A stretch of DNA of 64,000 nt, taken from contig NZ_QQAK01000013.1 in assembly GCF_003384035.1 (NCBI RefSeq), positions 62,001 to 126,000 on the forward strand, read 5' to 3'. Under the pieces are notes generated by a model. That model was given only the letters and a program-made list of their open reading frames with translations. It was not told the origin of the DNA and made no database searches. Positions 26,857-36,162 of the stretch are shown here, piece after piece. Each line of letters opens with the position of its first letter. The first letter of the stretch is position 1. Both the position numbers and the translations under genes were made by a program. Source of the stretch: Sporosarcina sp. BI001-red. GTDB lineage: Bacteria > Bacillota > Bacilli > Bacillales_A > Planococcaceae.

Positions 26857-28239
26857 ATGACGAATTTAAATGTAGAACATGTGGATGTACAAAAGCGTTC
26901 AAATGATTATGTGCATCAAGTTTATGAGCAAGTTAAACGAAGAAATGCAAATGAAACTGAATTTCTCCAGGCAACACGTGAAATATTCGATTCACTCCGC
27001 CCCGTATTCGCACAACATCCTGAATATATTACGAGCGGAATTTTGGAAAGACTGACTGAACCGGAAAGAATCGTGACCTTCCGTGTCGCTTGGGAAGACG
27101 ATGCTGGTAAAGTACACGTAAATAGAGGGTATCGTGTTCAATTTAGCAGTGAGCTAGGACCTTATAAAGGTGGACTGCGTTTTCATCCTTCTGTGAACAG
27201 CAGTATTATGAAATTCCTTGCGTTTGAACAGATTTTTAAAAATGCATTAACAGGTCAACCGATTGGTGCAGGAAAAGGTGGCTCTGATTTTGATCCGAAG
27301 GGGAAGTCAGATCGTGAAATCATGCGTTTTTGCCAAAGTTTCATGACGGAATTGAGTCGCCACATCGGTCCAGATATTGACGTTCCTGCTGGTGATATCG
27401 GTGTCGGAAAGCGTGAAATTGGCTACTTATTTGGTCAATACAAACGGTTAAAAGGTGGATATGAAGCGGGAGTTTTAACCGGTAAAGATCCGAGTCATGG
27501 TGGAAGTCTAGGCCGAAAAGAAGCGACAGGGTATGGAACGGTTTACTTCGTGGAAGAAATGCTAAAGGAATATGGCATGTCATTCAATGGTAAGACTGTA
27601 ATTGTGTCAGGTTCAGGGAATGTTTCCATCTATGCGATTGAGAAAGCTCAGCAATTAGGAGCAAAAGTCATTGCATGCAGTGACTCTTCAGGATATATTG
27701 TCGATGAAGAAGGCATTGACTTGGAGTGTGTGAAGCAACTAAAAGAAGTTGATAACAAACGAATTCAAGAGTATTTAAAAACATACCCTGATGCTCGTTA
27801 TTTTGAAGATTGCTCAGGTGTCTGGACAGTTCCTTGTGACATTGCCCTTCCTTGTGCTACTCAAAATGAACTCGATGAAGAAAGCGCTCATCTCTTGATT
27901 AAAAATGGCGTGACGGCAATTGGTGAAGGCGCTAACATGCCTTGTACAAACGAAGCACTTACGATATTCCAGGAACATGGGATCCTATTCGCTCCGGCTA
28001 AAGCTGCTAATGCAGGGGGCGTGGCCGTTTCAGCAATGGAGATGTCCCAAAATAGCATGCGACTCCGATGGACTGCTGAAGAAGTGGATGAGCGTTTGAA
28101 AGTAGTGATGCGCTCGATCTATGAAAGTTGCATAGATGCCGCAGATCGCTTTGGTAAACCAGGGAACCTCATCATGGGTGCAAATGTAGCGGGCTTTTTG
28201 AAAGTTGCAGATGCAATGGCAGCACATGGGTTAAGTTAA
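26857..28239 (+). CDS. gdhA: NADP-type glutamate dehydrogenase
   Basis: A 460-residue hexameric class glutamate dehydrogenase, interconverting 2-oxoglutarate plus ammonia and glutamate. The substrate-binding/catalytic motifs are YKGGLRFHPSVNSSIMKFL near 98-116 and IGAGKGGSDFDPKGKSDRE near 132-150, and the nucleotide-binding VIVSGSGNVSIYAIEK near 247-262. Length and the FHPSVN motif identify the small-subunit GdhA type of enterobacteria and some Bacillales, usually NADP-specific and biosynthetic. Start ATG 26857 with AAGGAGGAA upstream. Monocistronic. Confidence 0.93.
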   Translation: MTNLNVEHVDVQKRSNDYVHQVYEQVKRRNANETEFLQATREIFDSLRPVFAQHPEYITSGILERLTEPERIVTFRVAWEDDAGKVHVNRGYRVQFSSELGPYKGGLRFHPSVNSSIMKFLAFEQIFKNALTGQPIGAGKGGSDFDPKGKSDREIMRFCQSFMTELSRHIGPDIDVPAGDIGVGKREIGYLFGQYKRLKGGYEAGVLTGKDPSHGGSLGRKEATGYGTVYFVEEMLKEYGMSFNGKTVIVSGSGNVSIYAIEKAQQLGAKVIACSDSSGYIVDEEGIDLECVKQLKEVDNKRIQEYLKTYPDARYFEDCSGVWTVPCDIALPCATQNELDEESAHLLIKNGVTAIGEGANMPCTNEALTIFQEHGILFAPAKAANAGGVAVSAMEMSQNSMRLRWTAEEVDERLKVVMRSIYESCIDAADRFGKPGNLIMGANVAGFLKVADAMAAHGLS

Positions 28240-28252
28240 TGGAGACCACTAG

Positions 28253-28278
28253 GCACATCTTTTAAGGTGTGCTTTTTT
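28253..28278 (+). terminator. Terminator after gdhA
   Basis: GCACATCT pairs with AGGTGTGC (one G·U pair) over a short loop, and a run of six Ts follows. Confidence 0.65.
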
Positions 28279-28352
28279 GTTGCCCAAAAACTTAGTTGTG
28301 TTTGATATTTAAGACTGAATATTTCACCTATTTAAAGAGTCAGTATTTTCTC

Positions 28353-28383
28353 TTGCAATTACTAGGTAACATGTTATTATAAA
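28353..28383 (+). promoter_or_regulatory. Promoter of argG
   Basis: TTGCAA (28353-28358) followed after 16 bases by TATTAT (28375-28380) or after 19 by TATAAA; about 50-60 bases before argG. Confidence 0.5.
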
Positions 28384-28394
28384 TATACTTCACA

Positions 28395-28410
28395 ATGTAT
28401 AAAGATACAT
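28395..28410 (+). promoter_or_regulatory. Candidate ARG box (arginine repressor site)
   Basis: ATGTATAAAGATACAT is a 16-bp palindrome resembling ARG boxes of ArgR/AhrC and lies between the -10 box and the argG start, where binding would repress. Confidence 0.5.
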
Positions 28411-28433
28411 AACTTGCGAGAGGGGTTTTTATA

Positions 28434-29645
28434 ATGACAAAGAAAAAAGTGGTATTGGCGTATTCAGGAGGACTCGATACATCAGTTGCGGTTCAATGGT
28501 TAACAGAGCAGGGATATGCAGTTGTTGCATGTTGTTTGGACGTAGGAGAAGGAAAAGATCTGGATTTCATCCAACAGAAAGCACTTCAAGTAGGTGCTAT
28601 CGAAAGCTATGTTATTGATGCAAAAGCGGAATTCGCAAAAGATTATGCACTGTTAGCACTTCAAGCACGTACGATGTATGAAGAAAAATACCCACTGATT
28701 TCTGCGTTATCCCGTCCACTTATCGCAAAAAAACTTGTAGAAGTTGCCCATAAGGAAAATGCAATAGCTGTAGCCCATGGCTGCACAGGAAAAGGAAACG
28801 ACCAAGTTCGTTTTGAAGTAGGTATCAAAGCGCTGGATCCTACGTTGGAAGTAATTGCACCTGTTCGTGAGTGGAGTTGGTCGCGTGAGGAAGAAATTGC
28901 CTATGCGAAAGAGCATAACATTCCAGTTCCTATCGTGCTAGATAGTCCGTATTCAATTGACCAAAACCTATGGGGACGTAGTAATGAATGTGGGATTCTA
29001 GAGGATCCGTGGGCAGCACCACCTGAAGATGCATATGGACTCACTTCATCTATTGAAGAAGCACCTGATCAAGCAGATATCGTTGAGATCACTTTCAAAC
29101 AAGGCGTACCCGTGAGCTTAGATGGAGAGGCATTTGAGCTAGATGCGCTCATCCTTCACTTGAATGAGCTTGCTGGAAAACATGGCGTTGGCCGTATTGA
29201 CCACGTTGAAAATCGTCTCGTCGGCATTAAATCACGTGAAGTATATGAATGTCCTGGTGCGATGACATTAATAAAAGCACATAAAGAGCTGGAGGATATT
29301 ACTCTTGTTAAAGAGACGGCTCATTTCAAGCCAATCGTTTCTCAAAAGTTGAGTGAACTGATCTACAATGGTCTTTGGTTCTCTCCTTTACGTAGTGCAT
29401 TGGAAGCGTTCATCAAAGACACTCAGCAAGTTGTAAATGGAACGGTGCGTGTGAAGCTATTTAAAGGGCATGCGATTGTAGAAGGCCGTAAGTCAGACAA
29501 CTCGCTATACGATGAAAAGCTAGCGACGTATACGTCTGATGATGAATTCGACCAAGCCGCAGCAGTAGGATTCATTAAACTTTGGGGGCTGCCAACAGAA
29601 GTCCATGCAGCTGTGAACAAGCAACTCGTTACGACGAAAGCATAG
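28434..29645 (+). CDS. argG: Argininosuccinate synthase
   Basis: A 403-residue enzyme that joins citrulline and aspartate using ATP, the penultimate step of arginine synthesis. The ATP-pyrophosphatase P-loop SGGLDTS is at residues 10-16, [14 protein letters not shown] near 115-128 binds citrulline/aspartate, and [19 protein letters not shown] is near 142-160. Length equals that of the family. Start ATG 28434 with GAGAGGGG upstream. It is not followed by argH, its usual operon partner; the next gene is hisJ in the opposite direction, behind a terminator. A putative ARG box precedes it. Confidence 0.95.
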   Translation: MTKKKVVLAYSGGLDTSVAVQWLTEQGYAVVACCLDVGEGKDLDFIQQKALQVGAIESYVIDAKAEFAKDYALLALQARTMYEEKYPLISALSRPLIAKKLVEVAHKENAIAVAHGCTGKGNDQVRFEVGIKALDPTLEVIAPVREWSWSREEEIAYAKEHNIPVPIVLDSPYSIDQNLWGRSNECGILEDPWAAPPEDAYGLTSSIEEAPDQADIVEITFKQGVPVSLDGEAFELDALILHLNELAGKHGVGRIDHVENRLVGIKSREVYECPGAMTLIKAHKELEDITLVKETAHFKPIVSQKLSELIYNGLWFSPLRSALEAFIKDTQQVVNGTVRVKLFKGHAIVEGRKSDNSLYDEKLATYTSDDEFDQAAAVGFIKLWGLPTEVHAAVNKQLVTTKA

Positions 29646-29648
29646 TAG

Positions 29649-29681
29649 AAAGGACCTTCCTGCAAGTGGGAAGGTCCTTTT
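29649..29681. terminator. Bidirectional terminator argG/hisJ
   Basis: Perfect stem AAAGGACCTTCC / GGAAGGTCCTTT with an 8-base loop and T-run, between convergent genes. Confidence 0.85.
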
Positions 29682-29685
29682 CAAA

Positions 29686-30495
29686 TTAGCGGAGTAGTTG
29701 CTCAATAGAATGGAATTGAGGATCTCCTTTGTCATAAGTCGCTACGAACCGGAATCCGATATCTGAAGCGAGTTGTAAATTCTTTCGAATGTCGAAACCG
29801 ACTTCAAGCGGTTTGTGGGCATCTGAGCCAATCGTTAAAATTTCTCCACCGCTTGACTTATAAAGTTTGAGGATATCTATACTTGGCATTGCAGTAGGTA
29901 ACCCATAGCGTACACCTGATGTATTAATCTCTATTCCTTTTCCTCTAGGAATGATTTCTGCGAATAGTTCTTTCAAACAGTCATGGAAATCATGGGACGA
30001 TGCTTTTTTGGCGTACCGTTTTATTAGGTCTACATGACCCAAAACACTGTAGGCCCCAAACTTACGAATACAGCGAAGCAACTCCTGAAAGTATGCATCG
30101 AATGCTTCGTCAATTGTTCGATTCTCAAAAATAGCTCCGAAGTGTAAATCTTTCTTTTCGACAGTATGTAGCGAACAAATTACAAAATCGAACTCTTCGT
30201 CTTGAATTAGCTTTTTGTACGTATCCAGTAAGTGAGGCTGAACTCCAATTTCCACTCCTCGTTTCACTCGAATCTCATTTCCGAAACGGTCTTGTAAGTG
30301 TGTAATTGACTCTTTGTAAGCTTGCTGATTAAAATCGAAAATGAAATTCTTATCGGGATAGTCATAGTCAACATGATCTGTAAAACAAATTTCAGTTAGC
30401 CCTTTTTGAATAGAAGCGCGAACCATTTCCTCTGGGAGCACTTCGCAATCGGCTGAAAATGATGTGTGCATGTGATAATCGAACATTCCTATCAA
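29686..30495 (-). CDS. hisJ: Histidinol-phosphatase, PHP type
   Basis: A 269-residue PHP-domain phosphoesterase that removes phosphate from L-histidinol phosphate. Metal-binding motifs: DYHMHTSFSADCE near residues 5-17, DHVDYDY near 41-47, CSLHTVEKK near 111-119, GHVDLIKRY near 152-160, and GSDAHKP near 228-234. Start ATG 30495 with AAAGGAG upstream. It is divergent from hisZ, so the histidine pathway genes share one intergenic region, and it supplies the only phosphatase of the pathway that is not fused to hisB here. Confidence 0.92.
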   Translation of the reverse strand: MIGMFDYHMHTSFSADCEVLPEEMVRASIQKGLTEICFTDHVDYDYPDKNFIFDFNQQAYKESITHLQDRFGNEIRVKRGVEIGVQPHLLDTYKKLIQDEEFDFVICSLHTVEKKDLHFGAIFENRTIDEAFDAYFQELLRCIRKFGAYSVLGHVDLIKRYAKKASSHDFHDCLKELFAEIIPRGKGIEINTSGVRYGLPTAMPSIDILKLYKSSGGEILTIGSDAHKPLEVGFDIRKNLQLASDIGFRFVATYDKGDPQFHSIEQLLR

Positions 30496-30507
30496 ACTCC
30501 TTTTTAG

Positions 30508-30536
30508 TTGACATTTCTTAATTATCTATTTATAGT
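30508..30536 (+). promoter_or_regulatory. Promoter of the histidine operon
   Basis: TTGACA (30508-30513), 17-base spacer, TATAGT (30531-30536), 50 bases before hisZ. No T-box or other leader structure is seen between promoter and gene. Confidence 0.75.
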
Positions 30537-30585
30537 ACTAGATAACTTCATCATAGTAAAGCGATAAAGTGGAAGAGGTGCTAGT

Positions 30586-31545
30586 TTGAGAAATCTATTT
30601 CAATCGGCGGAAGAAGAGTTTGAAATACGAGAAGTCTTTCGAAACTCCTTCTCACCGAAAGGATATCGGGAAGTCAATTTGCCAGTCCTCGAAAGTTATG
30701 AAACATATGAATCGCTCCAGTCCAATCAAAGTCGTAAAAGTCTTTTGAAGCTAATCGATCATGCAGGAGATATTCTTGTGTTGCGACCTGATGTGACGAT
30801 ACCGCTTATGCGTGAACTTGCAACGTCTTCTAAAAACTTAAGTGAAGAACTCAGGTGCTGGTATGTGCAGTCCGTCTTCCGTCAATCTGATGATCACACC
30901 ATTCCCACTGAACGGAGGCAGGCAGGTGTTGAGTTATTCAGTAGACAATCTGCGGTAAATGACGCGGAAGTAATTGTCCTTGCCTGTCTAGCACTTACTG
31001 AGTTAGGACTTAAAGATTTTAAAATTGAACTTGGGCATGCGGGAATTTTACAAGAACTGAATCGATTTCTTCATTTGACAGAGGATGAACAACTTCAAGT
31101 AAAGTCTTTCATTCAAATGAAAAATAGCAGCGAGCTAGCAAGTTTTCTAATACAAAATAATGTGGACAAAACAACAAGGAAATTGCTACTTGAAACAGCC
31201 TTTTCTTATGGCGAACCAACTTCGGTTTTCAACCGTCTACGAGAAACTCCTTTGAACGAGAAAATGACCTCTATCATTCAACATATTGAAAAGGTTTATG
31301 AACGAGTAGTGGCATTAGGATACGGGAGTCATGTGACCGTCGACCTTGGGATGGTCAACGACATGGACTATTATTCAGGGATTCAATTCCAGGGATTCAG
31401 CAATACCATTGGAAAGCCCTTGCTCATGGGAGGGCGTTATGACGAGGTGAGTCGAAAATTTGGAGCCCAGTTACCAGCGATTGGTTTTGCGAGTGATGTG
31501 GAAGCGATTTTTACAGCTAAAAACAACAGTTTGAAGACAAATTGA
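30586..31545 (+). CDS. hisZ: ATP phosphoribosyltransferase regulatory subunit
   Basis: A 319-residue paralogue of histidyl-tRNA synthetase lacking the anticodon-binding domain. It shows RPDVTIPLMRELATS (motif 2 region) near 66-80, RQAGVELF near 107-114 and the C-terminal GGRYDEVSRKFG near 285-296. HisZ is needed by the short form of HisG and mediates histidine feedback. Start TTG 30586 with AGAGGTG upstream. First gene of the operon hisZ-G-D-B-A-F-IE-C, 19 bases before hisG. Confidence 0.92.
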   Translation: MRNLFQSAEEEFEIREVFRNSFSPKGYREVNLPVLESYETYESLQSNQSRKSLLKLIDHAGDILVLRPDVTIPLMRELATSSKNLSEELRCWYVQSVFRQSDDHTIPTERRQAGVELFSRQSAVNDAEVIVLACLALTELGLKDFKIELGHAGILQELNRFLHLTEDEQLQVKSFIQMKNSSELASFLIQNNVDKTTRKLLLETAFSYGEPTSVFNRLRETPLNEKMTSIIQHIEKVYERVVALGYGSHVTVDLGMVNDMDYYSGIQFQGFSNTIGKPLLMGGRYDEVSRKFGAQLPAIGFASDVEAIFTAKNNSLKTN

Positions 31546-31564
31546 AGGAGGGGGATGAACCATT

Positions 31565-32218
31565 TTGGACCCAATGAAGATCGCAGTCGCGAAAGGTAGA
31601 ATTGCAGAAAAAGCGAGAGAGCTTTTGTCTGAAGGTGGAATCTCTTTTCCGGATACGCTGTATGACGAACGGAAATTAGTTATTTCGAGTAACGATGGGG
31701 ACTTTCAATTGCTATTTGTCAAAGCCTCAGATGTCCCGACTTACGTTGAAAAAGGGGCAGCAGATATCGGTATCGTTGGTAAAGATACGATTATGGAAGA
31801 TGGTAAAGACGTCTATGAGTTACAAGACTTAGGATTCGGGCAATGTCAGCTGGTCGTTGCTGGTTTCCCAGATAGTTTCCCGGAAGATACGAAATCACTG
31901 ACGGTTGCAACCAAGTATCCAGCTATAGCAAAAGCTTATTTCGATAAAGCCGGTATTCGTACAGAAATTAGTCGATTGAATGGATCGATTGAGCTAGCAC
32001 CGATAGCGGGGCTTTCAGATGTCATCGTGGATATCGTCGAAACTGGATCGACCCTTCGGGATAATGGCTTGGTCGTCTTACGGGAAATCGCAAAAGTGAG
32101 CACTCGCGTCATCGTGAACAAAGCTAGCTATGCAACGAAAACAGGAAATGTTAAGAAGTGCATGGAGCTGTTGAAGAAAGGAGTGGATGAACGCCGTGCA
32201 GATTATCACAACACGTGA
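31565..32218 (+). CDS. hisG: ATP phosphoribosyltransferase, short form
   Basis: A 217-residue catalytic subunit, first step of histidine synthesis (ATP + PRPP). It starts MKIAVAKGRIAEKA after the initiation region and has the PRPP-binding DVIVDIVETGSTLRDNGL near 155-172. It lacks the regulatory C-terminal third of long HisG, in agreement with hisZ next door. Start TTG 31565 lies ten bases behind AGGAGGGG; an in-frame ATG at 31574 is 19 bases behind. It overlaps the start of hisD by about 30 bases. Confidence 0.93.
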   Translation: MDPMKIAVAKGRIAEKARELLSEGGISFPDTLYDERKLVISSNDGDFQLLFVKASDVPTYVEKGAADIGIVGKDTIMEDGKDVYELQDLGFGQCQLVVAGFPDSFPEDTKSLTVATKYPAIAKAYFDKAGIRTEISRLNGSIELAPIAGLSDVIVDIVETGSTLRDNGLVVLREIAKVSTRVIVNKASYATKTGNVKKCMELLKKGVDERRADYHNT

Positions 32219-33473
32219 ACAGCTAAAACATCGGATGGAACGGCGGACGACCGTGTCGACTGTTGAGCCAGCAGTCAGAACAATTCTTGACCGGGTCAAA
32301 CAGTTTAAAGACGCGGAACTTCTAGCGTTAACCGAACGTTTCGATGGCGTTCAGCTACAAACGCTTCGCGTAACTAAAAGAGAAATCAAGGATGCCTATA
32401 ACGAAATTTCACCCGCATTATTTCAAGCACTAAAAGACGCAAGAGAACGTATTCTACGTTTTCACGAACAGCAGAAGGAAGAAAGTTGGCGGATGGAACC
32501 GGAAGCAGGTGTCTATCTAGGGCAACAAGTCCGGGCGCTTACTTCAGCAGGCATTTATATCCCTGGTGGGAAGGCATCGTATCCATCTACAGTGTTGATG
32601 AATGCGATCCCTGCAAAGATAGCAGGTGTGAAACGACTCGTCCTCACCACACCACCTCAAGCCGATGGTTGCGTTAATGCATCAGTCCTTGTGGCGGCGG
32701 ATCTCTGTGGGGTAGATGAGATTTACAAAGTCGGTGGAGCACAAGCGATTGCAGCTCTAGCATACGGTACTGAATCAATTCCACCCGTACATAAAATCAC
32801 GGGCCCTGGAAATGCTTATGTCGCATGTGCTAAGAAACTCGTGTATGGCGATGTCTCAATTGATATGATTGCCGGGCCGAGCGAAGTCTGTATCTGGGCA
32901 GACGAACAATCGAATCTAGCGTTTGTTGCTGCAGATTTACTAGCGCAGGCTGAACACGATGAAGATGCATCAGCTTGTTGTCTAGTACCTTCTATAGAGT
33001 ATGCTGAAGCACTTTCTATAGAAATCTACAGACAATTGGAGTTTATGGACCGAAAAGAAATTGCGAAACAATCCATTCAAACAAATGGCTGGATTGCGGT
33101 TGTTGAATGTGATGACGAAGCGATTGAAATTATTAATGACCTCGCACCCGAGCATTTAGAAATCATGACGGTTGACCCAGAAGGAAGACTTGACGATATT
33201 CAACATGCTGGTGCTATTTTTCTAGGTGCTTACTCGCCAGAAGCACTTGGCGATTATATGGCAGGGCCAAACCATACGCTACCAACGAGCGGGACTGCAA
33301 AGTTTTCATCGCCTCTAGGAGTCTATGATTTCATGAAAAAAACAAGCATTATCCGCTATAGCCAGAAGGCACTTGGAAAAGTCTCGGAGCAAATAATCGA
33401 ACTTGCAAAAACAGAACAATTGAATGGTCATGCACAAGCTATTCGAGTTAGGACTGAGGAGGAATTACGATGA
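32187..33473 (+). CDS. hisD: Histidinol dehydrogenase
   Basis: A 428-residue zinc enzyme that oxidises L-histidinol to histidine in two NAD-linked steps. Motifs seen: SAGIYIPGGKASYPST near 113-128, KITGPGNAYVACAKK near 204-218, the metal ligands in LAQAEHDEDA near 252-261, DLAPEHLEIM near 317-326 and the PNHTLPTSGTAKFSS block near 363-377. The start is either ATG 32187, with AAAGGAG only three bases away, or GTG 32196, twelve bases away; the longer form is given. Its stop overlaps the start of hisB (ATGA). Confidence 0.94.
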   Translation: MNAVQIITTREQLKHRMERRTTVSTVEPAVRTILDRVKQFKDAELLALTERFDGVQLQTLRVTKREIKDAYNEISPALFQALKDARERILRFHEQQKEESWRMEPEAGVYLGQQVRALTSAGIYIPGGKASYPSTVLMNAIPAKIAGVKRLVLTTPPQADGCVNASVLVAADLCGVDEIYKVGGAQAIAALAYGTESIPPVHKITGPGNAYVACAKKLVYGDVSIDMIAGPSEVCIWADEQSNLAFVAADLLAQAEHDEDASACCLVPSIEYAEALSIEIYRQLEFMDRKEIAKQSIQTNGWIAVVECDDEAIEIINDLAPEHLEIMTVDPEGRLDDIQHAGAIFLGAYSPEALGDYMAGPNHTLPTSGTAKFSSPLGVYDFMKKTSIIRYSQKALGKVSEQIIELAKTEQLNGHAQAIRVRTEEELR

Positions 33474-34051
33474 GGACTTCGACAATTGAACGGAAAACTG
33501 CTGAAACGGAAATCTCCATGAAAGTAGCGTTAGATGGATCAGGAAAGAGTGACATCCATACTGGAGTTGGGTTTCTCGATCATATGCTCGTTCTCACAAC
33601 CATGCATGGCGGTCTCGATTTACAAGTTACGTGTAAAGGAGATCTTGAAACGGACCAACACCACAGTGTAGAAGATGTCGGAATCGCTCTAGGGACTGCG
33701 TTTAGAGAATCTCTTGGTACGAAGGAAAGCATTGAACGGTATGCATCTGTAACAGTTCCGATGGATGAAGCGCTAGCTACAGTATCGATGGATATTAGCG
33801 GGAGATCCTTTCTCGTTTATAACGTTTCGGGATTAAAGGAGAAAATAGGAGTATTTGATACTGAACTAGCAGAAGAGTTCTTTCTCGCATTTACCCGTCA
33901 TGCAGGAGTTACGTTACATATCAATTTACAGTATGGTAAAAATAGCCACCATATTTTAGAATCCATTTTCAAAGGATTCGGTCGTGCAATCCGTGTTGCC
34001 ATTGCTAAAACTAATCGTCAAGGAATTCCTTCAACCAAAGGAATGTTGTAA
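33470..34051 (+). CDS. hisB: Imidazoleglycerol-phosphate dehydratase
   Basis: A 193-residue monofunctional dehydratase (no phosphatase domain, consistent with hisJ). Manganese-binding motifs HHSVEDVGIALG near 61-72 and NSHHILESIFKGFGRAIR near 162-179 are complete. Start ATG 33470 overlaps the hisD stop, with GAGGAATTAC upstream. After its stop only 28 bases, with a ribosome binding site, separate it from hisA; this is where hisH stands in B. subtilis, and there is no room for it here. Confidence 0.94.
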   Translation: MRTSTIERKTAETEISMKVALDGSGKSDIHTGVGFLDHMLVLTTMHGGLDLQVTCKGDLETDQHHSVEDVGIALGTAFRESLGTKESIERYASVTVPMDEALATVSMDISGRSFLVYNVSGLKEKIGVFDTELAEEFFLAFTRHAGVTLHINLQYGKNSHHILESIFKGFGRAIRVAIAKTNRQGIPSTKGML

Positions 34052-34079
34052 CGAAGGAAAAGGATAGGAGAGAAAGCAA

Positions 34080-34790
34080 ATGATTTTGTTTCCAGCGATT
34101 GATATACAAAAAGGTAAATGTGTACGTTTAGTGCAAGGAGATTTTAAACAAGAAACAATTTATCATGATTCCCCACTAGAAGTCGGGAAAATGTGGGCAG
34201 CACAAGGTGCGTCTTGGCTGCATATAGTGGATCTGGATGGTGCTAAAACCGGACAATCGGTGAATCGTGATGCGATTATCGGACTGGCATCTACCGTGCA
34301 GCTACCCATCCAAGTCGGTGGCGGAATTCGTACTATGGAAGCCATAAAAGATTACTTAACAAATGGAGTAGAACGAGTCATTCTCGGGACCTCTGCAATA
34401 GAAGATCCTGATTTACTGCAACAAGCGATTACCCAATATGGCAAGCGGATTGCTGTCTCTGTAGATGCTAAAAATGGCAAGCCAACGACAGCTGGATGGA
34501 CAGAAGATTCAACAACCGATGTGTCGACGTTAGTAAACAAGCTGGAACGTATGGGTGTACAAACTATTATCTATACAGACATTGCGAAAGACGGGATGTT
34601 AATGGGACCCAATTTCGAAGAACTTCATAAGTTACAGGATGAATCTAAAATGGATATTATTGCCTCAGGTGGAGTTACCACTGTAGAAGATATTGAGAAA
34701 CTTCGGCAGGACTCCCTTTATGGAGCCATTGTAGGAAAAGCAATCTATGAAAATGAATCACGATTCCAAAAAATGATGGAGGTCCTATAA
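34080..34790 (+). CDS. hisA: ProFAR isomerase
   Basis: A 236-residue (beta/alpha)8 enzyme. The general base/acid aspartates are Asp8 (FPAIDIQKGKCVRL) and Asp128-129 region (IAVSVDAKNG), with QVGGGIRTMEAI at about 79-90 as phosphate-binding loop and IYTDIAKDGMLMGPN near 161-175. Start ATG 34080 with GGATAGGAGAG upstream. It is directly followed by hisF, whose ATG comes right after its stop. Confidence 0.94.
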   Translation: MILFPAIDIQKGKCVRLVQGDFKQETIYHDSPLEVGKMWAAQGASWLHIVDLDGAKTGQSVNRDAIIGLASTVQLPIQVGGGIRTMEAIKDYLTNGVERVILGTSAIEDPDLLQQAITQYGKRIAVSVDAKNGKPTTAGWTEDSTTDVSTLVNKLERMGVQTIIYTDIAKDGMLMGPNFEELHKLQDESKMDIIASGGVTTVEDIEKLRQDSLYGAIVGKAIYENESRFQKMMEVL

Positions 34791-35543
34791 ATGACAAAAC
34801 GAAAAATTATTGCGTGCCTGGATATTGATAATCGACGTGTTGTGAAAGGGAAGAAGTTCCAAGATGTAAAAGAGCTTGCAGACCCATTAGAGCTTGCAAA
34901 AAAGTATGAAGCAGAAGGTGCGGATGAATTAGTATTTTACGATATCTCTGCTTCTGTTCAACAACGCGACATGTTTCTGGATTTGATTCGCCTGATTGGG
35001 GAGAGCATTGAAATTCCATTCATCGTTGGAGGAGGAATCCAAACACTTTCTGATGTTGAACTTGCAATCGAAGCGGGAGCGGACAAAGTTTCTATAAATA
35101 GTGGAGCTCTAAAGAATCCTAATTTACTTCGTGAATCATCTGAACGCTACAGTTCTAGCAGAATCATGTTGTCCATGGACGTCAGTCAATCTGGATCCGG
35201 ACAATGGACCGTTTTTGCAAAGGCAGGTATGGAAGATACGGGGATAGACGCCATTGAATGGGCGAAAAAGGGTGAGCAACTTGGTGCAGGGGAGATAGTT
35301 TTAAACTGTATCGATGAAGACGGGATGAGAAATGGGTATAATCTTGAACTGACAAAATTGGTTGCAGATTCTGTGTCAATACCAGTAGTCGCAAGCGGGG
35401 GGGCAGGTAGTGCAGAGCACATCCGTGAAGTGTTCGAACAAACGAAAGCTCAAGCTGCGCTCGTTGCATCTGTTTTACACTTTGGAATCGTCTCCTTAGA
35501 AGACCTCCAAGAAGCTGCTAAAGAGGCCTCTTATGGAAAATAA
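34791..35543 (+). CDS. hisF: Imidazole glycerol phosphate synthase cyclase subunit, unusual
   Basis: A 250-residue (beta/alpha)8 protein. Catalytic Asp11 (ACLDI) and Asp130 (LSMDV) and Lys19 are kept, as are Glu46, Lys99 and Glu168, the equivalents of ammonia-gate residues; the Arg5 position is Lys. From memory of the family, several otherwise conserved positions differ: the LLTSIDRDGT strand is [10 protein letters not shown] (residues 170-179), the THGGR-like loop is AKAGM near 143-147, and VAIDA is LSMDV. HisF normally needs HisH to supply ammonia from glutamine; no hisH is in the operon. It would close the imidazole ring and release AICAR. Overlaps hisIE by 11 bases. Confidence 0.88.
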   Translation: MTKRKIIACLDIDNRRVVKGKKFQDVKELADPLELAKKYEAEGADELVFYDISASVQQRDMFLDLIRLIGESIEIPFIVGGGIQTLSDVELAIEAGADKVSINSGALKNPNLLRESSERYSSSRIMLSMDVSQSGSGQWTVFAKAGMEDTGIDAIEWAKKGEQLGAGEIVLNCIDEDGMRNGYNLELTKLVADSVSIPVVASGGAGSAEHIREVFEQTKAQAALVASVLHFGIVSLEDLQEAAKEASYGK

Positions 35544-36162
35544 TTCAATTCGCTATAACAGCGAAGGCCTAGTCCCTGCTATCATCCAAGACGCTAAGAC
35601 CGGTACTGTCCTCATGCTTGGCTATATGAATGAGGAATCTTTCCAAAAAACAATTGAGACAGGTGAAACGTGGTTCTATAGTCGATCGAGGAGCAAACTT
35701 TGGAACAAAGGAGAGACATCGGGTAACCGACAAATCGTGAAACAAGTGGACATCGATTGCGACCAGGATACCGTTCTCATCCAAGTCGATCCGGTAGGAC
35801 CTGCGTGTCATTTAGGAACGGAAAGCTGTTTTTCTCGTGTAGATTCTGAAGACATCCGAATAAGTCGTACAATCGTTCAGCAAGTCGCCAAGCAAATCCA
35901 AACTAGAAAAAATAACCCCCAAGAAGGCTCGTATACCACGTACCTGTTCCGTGAAGGAATCGATAAAATCTTGAAAAAGGTCGGAGAGGAAACCACGGAA
36001 GTAGTAATTGGGGCTAAAAATAATGATTTGAACGAAACTGCAAATGAACTCGCAGATTTGACGTACCATATTCTAGTGTTGATGGAAGAATTGAGTCTGC
36101 CAATCGAAAATGTTAAAGCTATATTGAAGTCGCGCAGACTGCAAGAGGAGGGGAGTCAGTGA
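35533..36162 (+). CDS. hisIE: Bifunctional PR-AMP cyclohydrolase / PR-ATP pyrophosphatase
   Basis: A 209-residue fusion. The N-terminal HisI domain (about 1-105) has the metal-binding [13 protein letters not shown] near 77-89 and the cysteines in [13 protein letters not shown] near 94-106. The C-terminal HisE domain (about 115-205) has [22 protein letters not shown] and [14 protein letters not shown] of the all-alpha pyrophosphatase fold. Start ATG 35533 overlaps the end of hisF. Catalyses steps two and three of histidine synthesis. Confidence 0.94.
   Translation: MENNSIRYNSEGLVPAIIQDAKTGTVLMLGYMNEESFQKTIETGETWFYSRSRSKLWNKGETSGNRQIVKQVDIDCDQDTVLIQVDPVGPACHLGTESCFSRVDSEDIRISRTIVQQVAKQIQTRKNNPQEGSYTTYLFREGIDKILKKVGEETTEVVIGAKNNDLNETANELADLTYHILVLMEELSLPIENVKAILKSRRLQEEGSQ

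Noticed and set aside
30496..30585. T-box leader before the histidine operon
   Set aside because: No T-box sequence (AGGGTGGNACCGCG type) and only 50 bases between -10 box and hisZ.
34052..34079. A missing or frameshifted hisH between hisB and hisA
   Set aside because: Only 28 bases, a ribosome binding site and spacer; no decayed coding sequence is present.
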